From NCBI GenBank assembly GCA_030770425.1, contig JASJFT010000026.1:124001-188000 (forward strand): a stretch of DNA of 64,000 nucleotides. The letters are read 5' to 3'. This document shows, piece after piece, positions 1 through 11,400 of the stretch. The DNA comes from Darksidea phi (lineage: Eukaryota; Ascomycota; Dothideomycetes; Pleosporales; Lentitheciaceae). Each line of letters starts with the position of its first letter. The stretch's first letter is position 1. The notes below the pieces were generated by a model that had not been told where the DNA came from, searched no databases, and saw nothing but the letters and a program-made list of their open reading frames with translations. The position numbers and the translations under genes are program-made.

Positions 1-90
1 GGGCGCTCGTCCAGGGGCTCCGGCTCCGGCAAGCTCGAGCTCGTGATGGTGGGGGATGTCGAAAGCAGAAGCCGCGGTCCGCAGGGGTGA
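1..90 (+). CDS. C-terminal tail of a gene cut by the left edge
   Basis: The first frame is open from base 1 to a TGA at 88-90 and encodes 29 residues rich in Gly, Ser and Arg (it ends GPQG). Nothing in it identifies a family. It could equally be chance, because 29 open codons in GC-rich DNA is weak evidence. It is listed because no stop interrupts it before the edge. Confidence 0.25.
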   Translation, partial: GRSSRGSGSGKLELVMVGDVESRSRGPQG

Positions 91-324
91 TTTAGGAATT
101 ACTGTTCTCCACATGCCATCTTAGCTCCAGCATACAGAGGATGAGACTTAAGACAATAGGAGACAAGAGAAGATGGCTTGATAGGAAAGCCTTGAAGTTT
201 GTAGGGAACAGTCCGAATGTGGACAGCTTGCTTGGTGATGCCTCTGCTCTCTCTTGTGAATCCGCAACCGCCATCGCCCCGCTGCAGCCCACCACCACAC
301 TCCGCATCACCAACCTCACTCAGC

Positions 325-654
325 ATGAATTGGCGCCGTAGAGACTCTGGCGGACGGAGAGATACGGAAGAACTCTCTGCTGAGTACGTGCAAACCCGCA
401 GAGCTTCGCATACTCCTTTCAGCCAAAGCCCACCCCGCAACGCCTTCCTCGACGTCGACGATGACGCCCCCTACGCCAGCGAGAGCAGCAGGCCGACGGC
501 AGAGCCCCAGAGGGCAATAAGGACGCGAATGACAAACTTGAAAAGGGGCTTGGGAGAGACAGCGAGAGCCGGGGGGGGCGGCGAGTATGAACAGCCAGCT
601 TACCTGAGTACGGGAAGTGAATACACGCCGACGCGGCGATTTCGTGAACGCTGA
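325..654 (+). CDS. possible small hydrophilic protein, doubtful
   Basis: An ATG at 325 opens a 109-codon frame with a Ser/Arg/Glu-rich, disordered-looking product (starts MNWRRRDSGG, contains a FLDVDDDAPYA stretch). Composition is plausible for a fungal disordered protein, but there is no domain or transmembrane segment, and overlapping frames on the other strand are also open. Transcript evidence would decide it. Confidence 0.2.
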   Translation: MNWRRRDSGGRRDTEELSAEYVQTRRASHTPFSQSPPRNAFLDVDDDAPYASESSRPTAEPQRAIRTRMTNLKRGLGETARAGGGGEYEQPAYLSTGSEYTPTRRFRER

Positions 655-3600
655 ACCTTCTATCTAATCGCCGGCAATCTATCCTGTCAAGCATCAGCAT
701 CCGTCGTTTACTACCACCCTTATCGACAGGTACAACAACGGCGGCAATGGGTGCTGCCACCGATCGTCCAACGCAGGCGGCGGCGAGCGAGGAGGAAAAG
801 GAGGGATATCTACCAACCCAGTCTATCTCCCTGGTACCCGAAGTCTTGATAAGCAGTTTTGAGCCCGAAATAACTAACACGGATAGTAAGCCTCGTGTGC
901 AGCGGACTTTGTTTGAGCGGATCGGATCGGCGGCGCATACCCCAAACGAAACCCAGAAGCGCCAACTCTTTATCCAGTCTAGTCCCTAGTCTTTCAGAAC
1001 GCGCAGAATCCGGAAGAAACAACAATTATACTAGGGCATCGGTCGTCGCATGGAATTATACAGGCCGCGCTGCGAGGGTAGCTCCAGCGACGAAAGAATG
1101 TGGGGAAGCGCCACCGTCCTGGGAGCTGAGGGCAGCCTCCGTCGAGCGGAAGCCGGTCGTTGGGCTTGAAAACGGCGCGCTTACAGGAGCAGGCACATGG
1201 TCGCTCTGTACTCGGAGCGACTCAGAAAGATAATGTAGGCGGCGGCGATGGCGATGGCTGGCCACGAAGACGGGATGGAAAGGCTGTTGCTGGGGTCCTT
1301 GGCGGGTGGTTCGACGCTCTCAAACGTGTGCGAACACCAGCAGCCGCGGATGACACACGACAGCTCCGAGAGCTCTTCAAACAAAAGCGCAAGTCGGCGA
1401 CGGCAGCGGAGCAGTCAGCGTGGGACAGAAGAGCGGCAGGCGAAAGATCCCAGCTGCACAGGATGAAGGCCTCGGGGGCAGCGCGCTCATCACAGAGGGT
1501 GTGGAGAGAGATCAAAACGCGCAGCTTCAACGCCTTTGAGGCTTCCTGCATGGCACACGGCCGGCCAAGGATCAGGGGCTTTGGGTGGCAGAAGCGCAAA
1601 ATGCGGAGACGGCCAGGCCAACTGCAGGCTAGCCCTGCACAATTAGAGACGAACTGCTGCAAATTGTCTGCTGCCGTTCGGGGGTAGCGAGACTACCGTC
1701 AAGCGCAGCTGTCAGCTAATCACCGGCCCCCTTCATGCACGTCGTAACATCCTGCGCTCCCCAAAGCTCGCGCACCTCATCAAAATCCCGTCCCGGGCCC
1801 CTCTGCACCGTAACAGCAGCGGCGCAGGCCGGCATGCGACGGGTCGACTCTGAAGCCTAGGCTATCCCAGAAGCCCCCTCATCTTCCCGTCTCGACTCGG
1901 TTGGGCCCGACTGTGCCCCAGTCCTCCTCTTTCGAGGCTTTATGCACGCCATCCTGCCTCGCTTCAGACGCCATCGATGAACCCCAACCGGCCAATGCGA
2001 TGAATATGGGAAAGCCCTCAGAAGAGATGCCTGAACCCGCAGCGAATAGTGGACGTCACGCGCCTCACACGGGATCTTTGGCAGCTTGATGCCTACGCCT
2101 AGCCCCGCTGGGAACATTCCTGTGGCCACGTTCTGTGCAGCTCTTAAGCTCTGCCCATTCGCCATTCCGCTGCCAGTGCTGCAACGACAGTCGATTTGCG
2201 GAGCCGTTCCTGGAGCTAGGCATGAACGCTGCTGCACGAGGTAATGTTCAGACGGCAGGGTGCGTGAGCGCTCTTCTTTGGAGTATTGCACGCCACCTGC
2301 TGCGATGCACGAGGGCACGCCATGTATTCGTTCCTTGTTGGCTCTCGCAGCTGGGAAGAATGCTCCTCGACCCCGCATTTTCATGCAAAGCTCCATCCAA
2401 GCATCCAAGCATTTCGGGGAACACAACACGGCACCCTTGCAATATACTTTATGCGTTTCTCAACGCAAGCGAAGAGACGGGATTGCAAGTGTCATCATGC
2501 AGTTGAGGTCTCAACACAATGCGGCTTTGTCCAAGATCAGCTTCGAACCGAGGACGAGTTCTGCAAGGTGGAAGTCAGCACCCATTCAGTATTCATGAGC
2601 CTACATTACTGCTTTTTGTTCCTCTCGTTTCGAGCAATCGCCTCCCCGAATTTGGTTGTTGATCCGGTCCCGGGTGCGGCACATTTGGCTACGGCTACAA
2701 TGGCACAGGTGGCCAACATTCTGTGCCATCCTCCGGGCCTGGCTACTCAACGATGCCGGCCCTGCCTTCTGAGGCTCGCCGAATCCGTTGCGATGAAGAC
2801 TTCGGTATCCAAGGGCCGCCGTCAGCCTTCCCGTGGTCGATCGGGCCGAATGTGTCATGGCGCCAGCCTGCGGCCCCGGCCCTGCATATTCCGGTGCTAA
2901 TACGCCAAAGGAGGTTGGCACACCCATCTGCGGGATGTGTATAGCTAGAGAGCTCGGACAGGGCAAGGATGGGAGCGTCCTCTGCGCTCTCGGTTCAATC
3001 GTTCGTGGCTAAAGTCGGGCTGGGGCGGTCCTGCAGGCATTGCACGTCGTCATCAACTCAGACGGTGGAGATTTAACACTGACGTACAAGATGCATGCCA
3101 ACAGGCTCAAGAGCGGGTGCGTTGATGACTAGTGTGAAGTGCGCAGCGAGTTGTTTGCCGTGTGGGTGGTAGAGGTAGCTACTACCACGAAGGCTGCAGC
3201 TGCGCGTCACGAACGGCTCGTGGGAAGGAGCCAGCCAAGCGCAAAGTTCCATCACTTCTAATGTCTAGAGAAGCTTCCGGTTGAGGTAAAGACGTCAGGG
3301 GCATCTTTCCTGTCCGACCTACAAGGGAGGCACTTAAGAGGGTAAAGGAAAAGTATGGGAAAGACATTGCCCAGCTTAATCGCAGCCATTGCCTAGCATC
3401 TGTATTCACCCTTGTCAACGGACTGCTGTGCTTACGGTTCTACCTCACCCGTGTGTACGGGTGAAGCTCACCCGCAAGGCCTTCTTCCCCTCACTCTTCA
3501 GGCCCTCTGGGCCCCCTCCTAATATCCGCCTGCTGTCTACTCCCCGCTTTGCAGGCATCTATGGAGTTTCTACAACAACTGGCGGCAACGAGGCAGGCAC

Positions 3601-3677
3601 TAGATGGCTTCTTGGTGCTTTGGACTGCATTTTCCTCCCGCACATGCCTCCCCTCGACTTTTCGAGTCGGCGGCACC

Positions 3678-3975
3678 ATGGCTGCACCGCTAAACGCCCC
3701 CTCGATCCAATCTCGCCCCACCCCCCGCCCCCTTCGCCTGGACGATCTCTACGCTGCAAGCCCCATTACGACGAGGGCATTGGGCTCAGCCCCGCTCGAC
3801 TCGCCCAACCCCAGAAGCCCATACTCTCATGACAGCGACAGCATCTACTCTGGTGCCATCCACTCCGCCGGGTCGGGACATGTCCCCACCCTCCTCTGCG
3901 TTCGCCAGAGCTACTCCTTCTGGCCGCCTACCTCCGTACCCGCTCGACAGCCGCACCGCCTCCTGCATCGGTACA
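3678..3975 (+). pseudogene. possible coding exon with a frame break
   Basis: An ATG in a strong context (gcaccATGG, 3678) opens a Pro/Ser/Asp-rich frame containing LRLDDLYAASPIT and DSDSIYSGAIHSAG. Around 3885 the protein-like character moves to the next frame, which reads DMSPPSSAFARATPSGR and continues to a donor-like GTACAC at about 3972. A single-base shift joins the two. This suggests a damaged gene, a sequencing slip or coincidence. No family was recognised. Confidence 0.2.
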
Positions 3976-5880
3976 CGTCTGTACACTCGAGCGAGATGGA
4001 TCAGATAGGAGCTTGACAATGCGTATACGTCGTGAACGACCGGCGACGCATTCGCGCTATACACATCGGCTCTTTTGTATACGGTGGGATCCTTGCATGC
4101 CGCAAGGCATCTCCGTGTTTGGAGTCGTGGGAAGCAATACATGATCTCGTTGCATGACTCTTCGGATTCAAAAGCGCTGGGCAGCGAGACTTCAAAAGCG
4201 AGCGAATAGACATCGGCATTGTGGTGACGTGACGGTGGGCCATACGGTTTAGAAAACTACCAACGCGGCTCATCTCCCAGCATATGGGACGGAATGCTGA
4301 AGAGACGTATGCCCTCCAAGGGGGTCATTTAATCTGCTTCAAGACTGACTATCCAATGCCTACCGGTAGTAGACTTCTCCCAACGAGCTTCGCTCAACCC
4401 GAGCTGACACAGTTTCCGCGAAGCACCGTAATTTTGGTATCGAACCAGAGTGATCTCGCCATGTAGATTCACAATCACACAGGGACACGGCAGACCCGTG
4501 TGGACTTGGCAAACAAAGAGGATCAGCACCCTCTTTCAGATGTTTCTTCACGTTCAAGCCCAGGGCTGGAGCGCTGCCCACCCTGAATCTATTGGCCGAC
4601 CACGCAACACCTTACCAAAGCCTCTTGTGGCATGGAAGGGTATGCACTGCTTAGCAGTAAGTCGAAGAGAAATGTGCTGAGAATCCTCCTGTCACCGGCA
4701 GCGATGGGCTCGAAGCACGCCACCTTTAAAAGTCGCATAGACTCAGACTCTTGTCTTTGCAATACAGATACGGGTGGAACATTGATTATATCGCGTCGTA
4801 AATACAACCACGTCTTGCCCCGTTCGGTTGGATATATGATTCTAATGGTGCCGCCTTGCATATGTCGTGCTGATGCAGCCCCGCGTCTGTCTCGTCACGA
4901 TGTGGATCACGCAATATGACCCCCCTGGAGCAGATGATGCAATGAGACAGGCCTGTGAAAATGAGGGTTTCTGCCGCCAGAATGGGGCTGCGAGAATGCT
5001 CGCAAACGCTCTGCAAACACGCGGCGATCACGAAGATCCGGGGTCGCGATAATTACGCCTCGAGCCGCTCGAGTCACATCACGCCACCATTAAGACGCCC
5101 TCACGACCACTGAATGGTCCAGACCGCGGGATCGGCAGCGTCGTTCCGCTCGTTACTCGTTACGTATAGGGCGTGCAGTAGTTCGTCTCAGAAAGATATT
5201 GGCCGCTTGGAGCAGGTGGGCGAGCAGCGGCCGTCGATTGCATGTGATCCCTGCGTCATCCATCCTGTTGCCGAATCAACCGCTCTGGCACAGTAACGCC
5301 ATTGGGCCAATCAGCGTGCTGCATCGCGCCCTCAGCCTCGTAGCAACGCGTGTCAACCCACGGCCTATCGTACGTACTATTTATCTATTTATCTATTCTC
5401 ATCCTCACAGCTCTTCTCCTGCACTGCTCGTCGTCTTCAAAGAACTCGTTGCACACCCAGCCAAAGCGACTCCGAAGTGTTGGGCTGATTGTCAACACGC
5501 CAAGGTAAACCCCCTCCCAATCCGGCCATAGCCGGTTGTTTACGATTCGCGGGGGCTCGCTGCACCCTTTTCGGGCAGCGGCGCGTGCTGTGACGTAGGG
5601 GCAACCGATGACGCTGCTGTGATTGTCGCTGACTGGCATCTACGGGCAGGCACACCACAGTACTCCATCTGCTCAGGCCGGCTCAATACTCAAGCTTTCT
5701 CCCCTTCTCCCCTTCTCCACACCTCGTCCATCCCCACCCTCTCCCGCTCTCACATCTTTGGACCCTGACGCTTTGATAGCTGCTGCCTTTGTCCTCGAGA
5801 AACATCCGTCGCTCCGAGCTGCTGTGGGCGCATAGCTCCGCCAACGCATTTTACACTTCAACCACATACAAACCGTCACA

Positions 5881-6494
5881 ATGGTGTCGCGAGCTCTGAA
5901 TCTTGGTCTTCGTGGCTTCCAGGTACGCATCTCTCTTCGTTCGCATCGCGGCATGTCATTAACAAAATACAGTTCTTCTGCGCATTGATCGTAATGTCGC
6001 TCATCGGAAACATGATCGCAACATCGTTCCGCGGCAACTCGGCAATGGTCAACTACGACATGTTCGTCGCAGTATTCGGCATGCTATCGCTGCTGTACCT
6101 CATACCAACAACTTTCCTCGACAGCTACAGCGTGCCTCTTGTCAACATCGGGCTTGATGTTCTCAACGCCCTTTTCTGGTTCTGCGGCGCTGTTGCGACG
6201 GCGGCGTATTTGGGTGTGCACAGCTGCAGCAACTTCGTACGCTCTTCCCCTCCCTGTTTTACCACGTAAGCTAATACAATGCAGGCATACACCAGCACCA
6301 ACCACATCACCAACGGCTCCCCCAACACCGCCAAGCGTTGCCGCGAAGCCCAGGCCTCAACCGCATTCCTCTGGTTCGGCTGGGCCGCCTTCATGGCCTC
6401 GATGGTCTTTTCCATCCTGGCTGGAAAGGGTAGCGCCAACATGCGAGGCGGAGTGGGCGGCATCCGTCGCGGTCCTGCTATGAGCCAGGTCTAG
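5881..6494 (+). CDS. Nce102-like MARVEL-domain membrane protein
   Basis: Three exons, 5881-5922, 5973-6236 and 6285-6494, join in frame to a 171-residue protein, close to the 173 residues of yeast Nce102. Four hydrophobic segments are visible: residues about 9-30 (FFCALIVMSLIGNM), 40-60 (FVAVFGMLSLLYLIP), 70-95 and, after a hydrophilic loop, 135-155 (WFGWAAFMASMVFSILAG). This is the MARVEL four-helix layout. Known family members sit in the plasma membrane at eisosomes, respond to sphingolipids and affect Pkh kinase signalling. A Pkh/PDK1 kinase occurs at 55180 in this window, though the link is only family knowledge. Both introns have canonical GT-AG ends. The start gives cacaATGG and no other upstream ATG fits. 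Confidence 0.88.
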
Positions 6495-7137
6495 AAGCCT
6501 TGGTTCGACTCAGTCTCTACGTGGGAACAGTCGTGGAATACGCGGTACGATACTCAGCATAGCATCGGTGTATGAATAGAGATGGAACGGAATGGCGCGG
6601 ATCGGCTCGGCATACTGTCTTGATGGCAATGGGATACCCGGCGACCAGCTATGAACATGTGATATATTTACTTGTATTGATGTCGGATTTGGATAGGTTC
6701 GGTTGGCTTGGAATACATCTGCCAGGCTGCATTGATGCGAGCCTGGGTCAACGATACCATACAGTCGGTTCAGGCGTTCGCGTCTTTCATTGCTTTGAGT
6801 AGCAGTAGCAATAGCAATAGCAACAATGCATGACACACTTCACACCACACCTTTTTCTTGATCTCAGGCCCTGATGGTGTTCTTATTGGGAGAAATGTGT
6901 CATCATGATCTGGAGTGGGTCAACCCTTGTTGGCTGCTTTGCTTGTTCCGATAGCCTTTGAGGCGCAATTCTCCTTTCGCAAGACAATGCTCAAACTGCC
7001 GTGGAAGCAAGCTGATCTACAAAGCATTCCTCGGATATCAAACTAACATCACTTCTTGACCAGGATCATTGTGTAGGACATCCTCGAATCGTACACTGGG
7101 TGATTTTCCAGCCCTCAGAATCATATCTTATCCTTTC
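6495..7137. other. intergenic, convergent 3' ends
   Basis: This 640-bp gap lies between the stop of the Nce102-like gene (+) and the stop of the unknown minus-strand gene. A short (agcagta gcaata gcaata) repeat is present near 6800. Nothing else was recognised. Confidence 0.5.
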
Positions 7138-9336
7138 TCAGATTGGTAGCTCGCCGGCATACCTTTTCTTGATATCCTCAATTGACATTTTGCTCAGAGC
7201 ATTCGCCAAAACATCGCGAATATCATCAGTAGAACACGGGTCTCGATTGCCCTCACTAGGTACTATGTCGAACTTTCTCTTGCATAATGACTTTTGCGCG
7301 TCAATATTCAAGCCCCAAAACATCCGGGCTCTATGTAGTACATCATGTATCCTGATACCATCCACAATCACCTCGCCCCCAACCGCCTCAACAGCAACGA
7401 CGCCCCAAGACACGTCCTTAGCACCATGCGTCTAACCGCCCGCATGATCGGTCTGCCCACCCGCGGTGGCGCAGAAGGCACGACGTCTCTGTCCGTCCTG
7501 CGGGTTTTCTTGGGCACGGGGCTGTCTGCGGCGCTGATATTGGCGTTTAGGTCGCTGGCCGTGCGCTTGCGGGGGTTCGAGGTGAAGGTGGGCATACCCA
7601 TTTGTGCGTCGGCGGATGGGTGCGAGAAGGATAGGGGGGTGGGTTTGGAGAGGGCTTCTTTCATTTTGAATTCCTTTTGTACTGGTTCTTGTGGGGGTGG
7701 TGAGGGGGCGGTGTGTTCTTCTTCTTCCTCTTCGTCTTCTTCTTGTTCATCCATGCCGATGCCGTCGTCATCGTGGGGATTCGCTCGACTGAGCTTGCTT
7801 GGCCTCAGACCGAATAATTTCGGTAGCTGGACTTCTTCGTATGTCCGCTTCTTGGTTGCTTCCATGCTGGATATCGCGGCGGTTGCGCTCGTGAAGGTGC
7901 TTTGTAGTTGGTGCTGGAACTGCTGGATACCGAAGGGATCTTCCAAGTGCGTCTGCATTGCCTCCATGTAAGCTGAAGATGTGCTTCGTGGTGGGTCTAG
8001 CTTCATGTTCGTTGCGTTATTGGCTAAGTATGAAGGGACTTCGCCTTCGAAATGCCATTCGGCGCGTGTCTGTGGATCTGTCGTCTTTGCGAAGGCGCTG
8101 AGATTGGTGAAGATGTGCGTCGGGGTAGCATCGACGGAAGGTAAAGCCAACTTCTTCGTAGCCGCTTCATGCTTACGGAGGAGCAAAGACTTGGGCTCGC
8201 TGGGACTAACGCAGGCCGTAGCTACGACAAATACGCCTCCCTGCTTGAGTGTCCGGCTTCGAATTTCTTTCGCTCGATCCCAGTCCAACATGCCCTTTAT
8301 CTCCCTAACCAAGATCTTCTCAACGTCCTCTTCCGCCTTCTTCAACTTCGCTTCGGACGCCTTCAACGAGCACCAAGCCGCCCACTCAGTGCCGACTTCT
8401 GCCCATTCGGCGGTATCCTTGCCCATCTTCGCGAACTCGGGCTCGCAAACTTCCCAGCTCTTATACTTGGCCGCCAAAACATCGCTACCGAAGGGAAACG
8501 CGCGGATGCGAACAAGTTCTTCCCAAACCTTCTTCGCTGCACAGACTTCACGCATCCACTTCTGTCGCTCATTGAGGAGACTTGTCCAGAAGAGTCGATC
8601 TTGCGGCATAACCGCGTTCCAGAACTTGCGGGCTGCGGCTATGCCGTCGGCAGATGAATCTGGCGGGGTGTCATTGCTCGAGGAAGCTTGCTCTGGAGTG
8701 GGTTCTGCAGGCTCTTCGGTCTCGCCTGGTACAGAGCTAGAGTTGCGAGTCTGTTGGGCGTAGAGCACAAGGGCGTCTGGAGCGGTAGCAGTATCTGGTT
8801 TGTATAAGTCACTAAACAAGCCACTTCTCACACGGCTTGCTTACACTCGGCAGTATTCTCATCTACTTCATCGTAGGAAGTCGATGTGCACCCTGACGTT
8901 ATGCAGACCAGAGCAGTCTAGACGAAGTATAAGCAACTAACAACTCTATCGATAAAAGATGCATGAATCATACTTTGTCACCACTCAACGACGTGCTCTC
9001 AGATTCGTTACTTCGACGCCAGACCGTCTGCGCATACCTTATACCGACGACATGCGGTACATGGTGCTCACACGGAAGGCAGATGGGGCGCGGTATGCAC
9101 TTCCACCGTTCATCGATATGTATATCTCCAAAGACATGTTGGCGCTTCGGCACTGGTTCGGAGACTTTGCACTTGATGACAGCGAGACAGAGCGCTTCAT
9201 AAGCGGCGTCGAAATCGTCCGGAGTCATGGTGACGGCTGGGAGGCGGCGTGAACGGATGGGCAATGTGTATTGCATAATGAGAAGAGGAGAGGAAGTAGT
9301 AGTAGTAGTAGTAATAGTAGTAGGGGAAGATGGCAT
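7138..9336 (-). CDS. conserved-looking hypothetical protein, four exons
   Basis: No known domain was recognised. The main exon (8794 down to about 7490) encodes a central acidic/Trp-rich region (e.g. FWNAVMPQDRLFWTSLL, EWAEVGTEWAAWCSL), an acidic run of Asp/Glu and a basic NLS-like patch (NPRKRTASD, PKKTRRTDR), so a nuclear role is possible. Splicing to upstream exons is well supported: 9336-8974 ends phase 0 at GTATGA, 8917-8845 begins after CTAG and ends at GTAAGC in phase 1, and 8794 follows ACCAG. The last exon (about 7430-7138, ending AGELPI) must be reached by a further intron; the best acceptor is GGTTAG but its donor (GTGCCT near 7485) is weak. The N-terminus contains a Thr tract made by an AGT microsatellite. 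The first exon is also open on the plus strand, so the start is uncertain. Confidence 0.6.
9295..9323. repeat. AGT trinucleotide microsatellite
   Basis: Nine to ten AGT units with one AAT interruption. Read on the minus strand they encode the Thr/Ser run at residues 5-15 of the unknown protein starting at 9336, so the tract length may vary between strains. Confidence 0.85.
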
Positions 9337-10893
9337 TGTATTGTCAATGGTGCGAGCTTTGAGGGAGACTGTTGGGGTTGAGTCGAGCGGTTTGTGCGTT
9401 TGAGCTTTGGATGTTGAGGGCGAGGTTTGAAGGGGCGGTATGCCAAGGGCGATGACGAAGGTAAGGCGCTAGTATGGTCTGTGTTGTGGTGAATGTGTTG
9501 GTGGGGAGTGCGTTGGGGAGATCTTTTCGCTGGGGTGGTTGAGTTGTTTGGGAGTTGGTGGAGTATGTGGTAAAGGAGCCTTACTGAGCATGTCGCGTTA
9601 CTTGCCGATATGGTTAGAGGAAGCACAATGACTTCTATGAGCTGAACCATGTGGTTTGAGGGGATAGGAGAGCTATCAAGTGGACGATATTTTAGTCCAC
9701 ACTCGATCAACGGCGACGCTGAGACAGGTAGTCCCACTCTACGAACCTCTCCTTCTCTGAAACCGATCTCACTATGGGCATGTCTTGAAGACGAATAGTG
9801 ATAAACCGAATATGCGAGTCCCCATCCTCGAACTAATACTCTTACCCAAACGGTTGGGAACATGTTAAAACTTCCACCTATACATCCAAACCATTATTCT
9901 TGGACAAGATTATAATCCATTACACACTCCTATTAGAATATATACTTAATCTACCCATGATACACCTGCCCCCAAGCTTTTGCATAGATTCCAATGGTCA
10001 TATCTCTACAATTCCGAGACCAGTCCGGCCGTGGAAAATAAATAGGCTTTATGGTAAGCGATTCCGAGTATAGTTATTTGGAGCTCACAGCGGACCAATG
10101 TGCCTGGGGAGGACTTTAGCTCCCTTGGGTGCGAGTTAACAGGACATGTAGTTTTACCCTGTCAGTAGGATTATTGTGAAATACATCTATACCGCTCCTT
10201 CTAGACTTGTTTCCGCCGGGCGAAATTTTTTGCTCTCTCTAGCTGCTTTTGAAGCTCATGAAACTATCTCTCGCACCGCCTTGAATCGTCTTTGTTACAA
10301 GTACCTATCCTCGTCGCAAGAAACAAATTGTACGCCCACATGGCCGAAATCTTAATCGTCTTAAAGTAGGCCTATGCTCCAGGTCATTGTACTTTCCGTG
10401 GTGCATCCATAAAGTCAACATTTATCGATACCTTGCGGTAATGCGAATGTCGGAAAGTTGACGAGCTCAATGCTCAAAGTCCCGCCTTAGGGTAAATCTT
10501 GCAGAAATTTGAGACCAACACGCGATTAGGGGGAAATGGGAATTGTAAGCGGAAGGCCATGTTTACATAGACGTGAGGTTGGGGAGAGACTGAGGGACCT
10601 GAACGCGGGTTTGAGATGTTAGTAACGGATCAAGGTAGGCTGGACGGGGCATTTGGTTTGTATTTGCATAGTGGGAGTCTCTTTTGTAAGGTCTGTACGA
10701 AATATAGTAGGAATTTGTATATAGTAGAGGTACTATACCTACACCTTATATACGATAATAGAGCTGTAGAGCTATATATAGTACGACGAGGTGATGTTTC
10801 GAATATCGAACATTGAGGCGACGGGTAATGATATGTGCTGCCGAACCGTAGAGCGTTGAGAGACCAACAGCGGTAGCGATGAGTTAGCACGCC

Positions 10894-10914
10894 TATACTA
10901 CTGTCTGTAGTATA
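10894..10914. repeat. short inverted repeat (hairpin)
   Basis: Arms TATACTAC and GTAGTATA are perfect 8-bp complements around a 5-base loop. In an AT-rich block this may be fortuitous or the end of a decayed miniature element. No target duplication was recognised. Confidence 0.4.
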
Positions 10915-11124
10915 AAATTTGCTTACGATGATACCAGCATCCTACTTATATCTATCCCTTCTCCTCAGCCAGCTTCCTCACTACATCCATCTTTTATACC
11001 CAGTCAGCTTCCTCACTCTATATCCTCAGTCTTCTAGTAATGGCGAGAGCAGTAGTACTAATATACCCCTCTTTCTCAAACCTACCACATCATGTCTTCG
11101 CCAACGATCGTTCGCCTGGTCCTT

Positions 11125-11400
11125 TAGAAGGACAGTGAACTAGACTACAACTCGGTATTCGAGCACAGCGCTCTGAACCTTTCGAATAGCGGGTCAAAAA
11201 CTATAGCAAGAAGTTAGGGAAGTTTGAGTTCAGAATTACACGCAAAGACTATGGTAGGAATACGGGTTGGATGCCGAGGACTCACACTTAGTAGTATCTT
11301 GAGCATTGGGCGGATCCGGGGCATATTGCTTTACTTAACATAGATAACTGCGCCGGAATCGATTAGAAAGAACGCTTCTCCTAGGTTGCGGAAGAACTAG
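11125..11400 (+). pseudogene. decayed reading frame with many TAG stops
   Basis: One frame keeps protein-like stretches (KNYSKKLGKFEFRI, RKDYGRNTGWMPRTHT, YLEHWADPGHIALLN) separated by stops, mostly TAG, at positions where CAG or TGG codons would be expected. That is the pattern produced by C-to-T change at CpA on either strand (RIP). The original family was not recognised. Flanking DNA to about 11800 looks equally degraded. Most likely an old transposon or duplicated gene. Confidence 0.4.

Larger units (their letters stand above)
91..5880. other. gene-poor 5.8-kb stretch
   Basis: GC content looks like that of the genic parts, yet no long reading frame has recognisable domains on either strand. 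Short frames are open on both strands at once, as expected of GC-rich noncoding DNA. The two least unlikely coding pieces (325-654 and 3678-3975) are listed separately. Around 1181-1384 on the minus strand there is a short hydrophobic run ending at a GTAAGC donor-like site, but no connected exon was found. The last 200 bp before 5881 are pyrimidine-rich and probably the promoter and leader of the Nce102-like gene. Confidence 0.5.

Noticed and set aside
1160..1687. Plus-strand frame of 175 codons
   Set aside because: Some helix-like charged stretches, but no domain, no supported splicing and an overlapping open frame on the other strand. Not strong enough for a gene call.
1857..2966. Open frames of 120-200 codons on both strands
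   Set aside because: Cys-, Arg- and Pro-rich translations without pattern; several lack a standard ATG. Typical of chance frames in GC-rich DNA.
7345..8763. Long plus-strand frames (208 and 260 codons) with Ser/Ala-rich products
   Set aside because: They lie opposite the unknown minus-strand gene, which has acidic runs, NLS-like patches and matching splice sites. The plus-strand products are mirror images of that coding sequence with no domain.
9225..9863. Minus-strand frame of 212 codons with a poly-Leu stretch
   Set aside because: The Leu run is the AGT microsatellite read in another frame; the rest is Pro/His/Thr low-complexity. More likely the leader of the gene starting at 9336.
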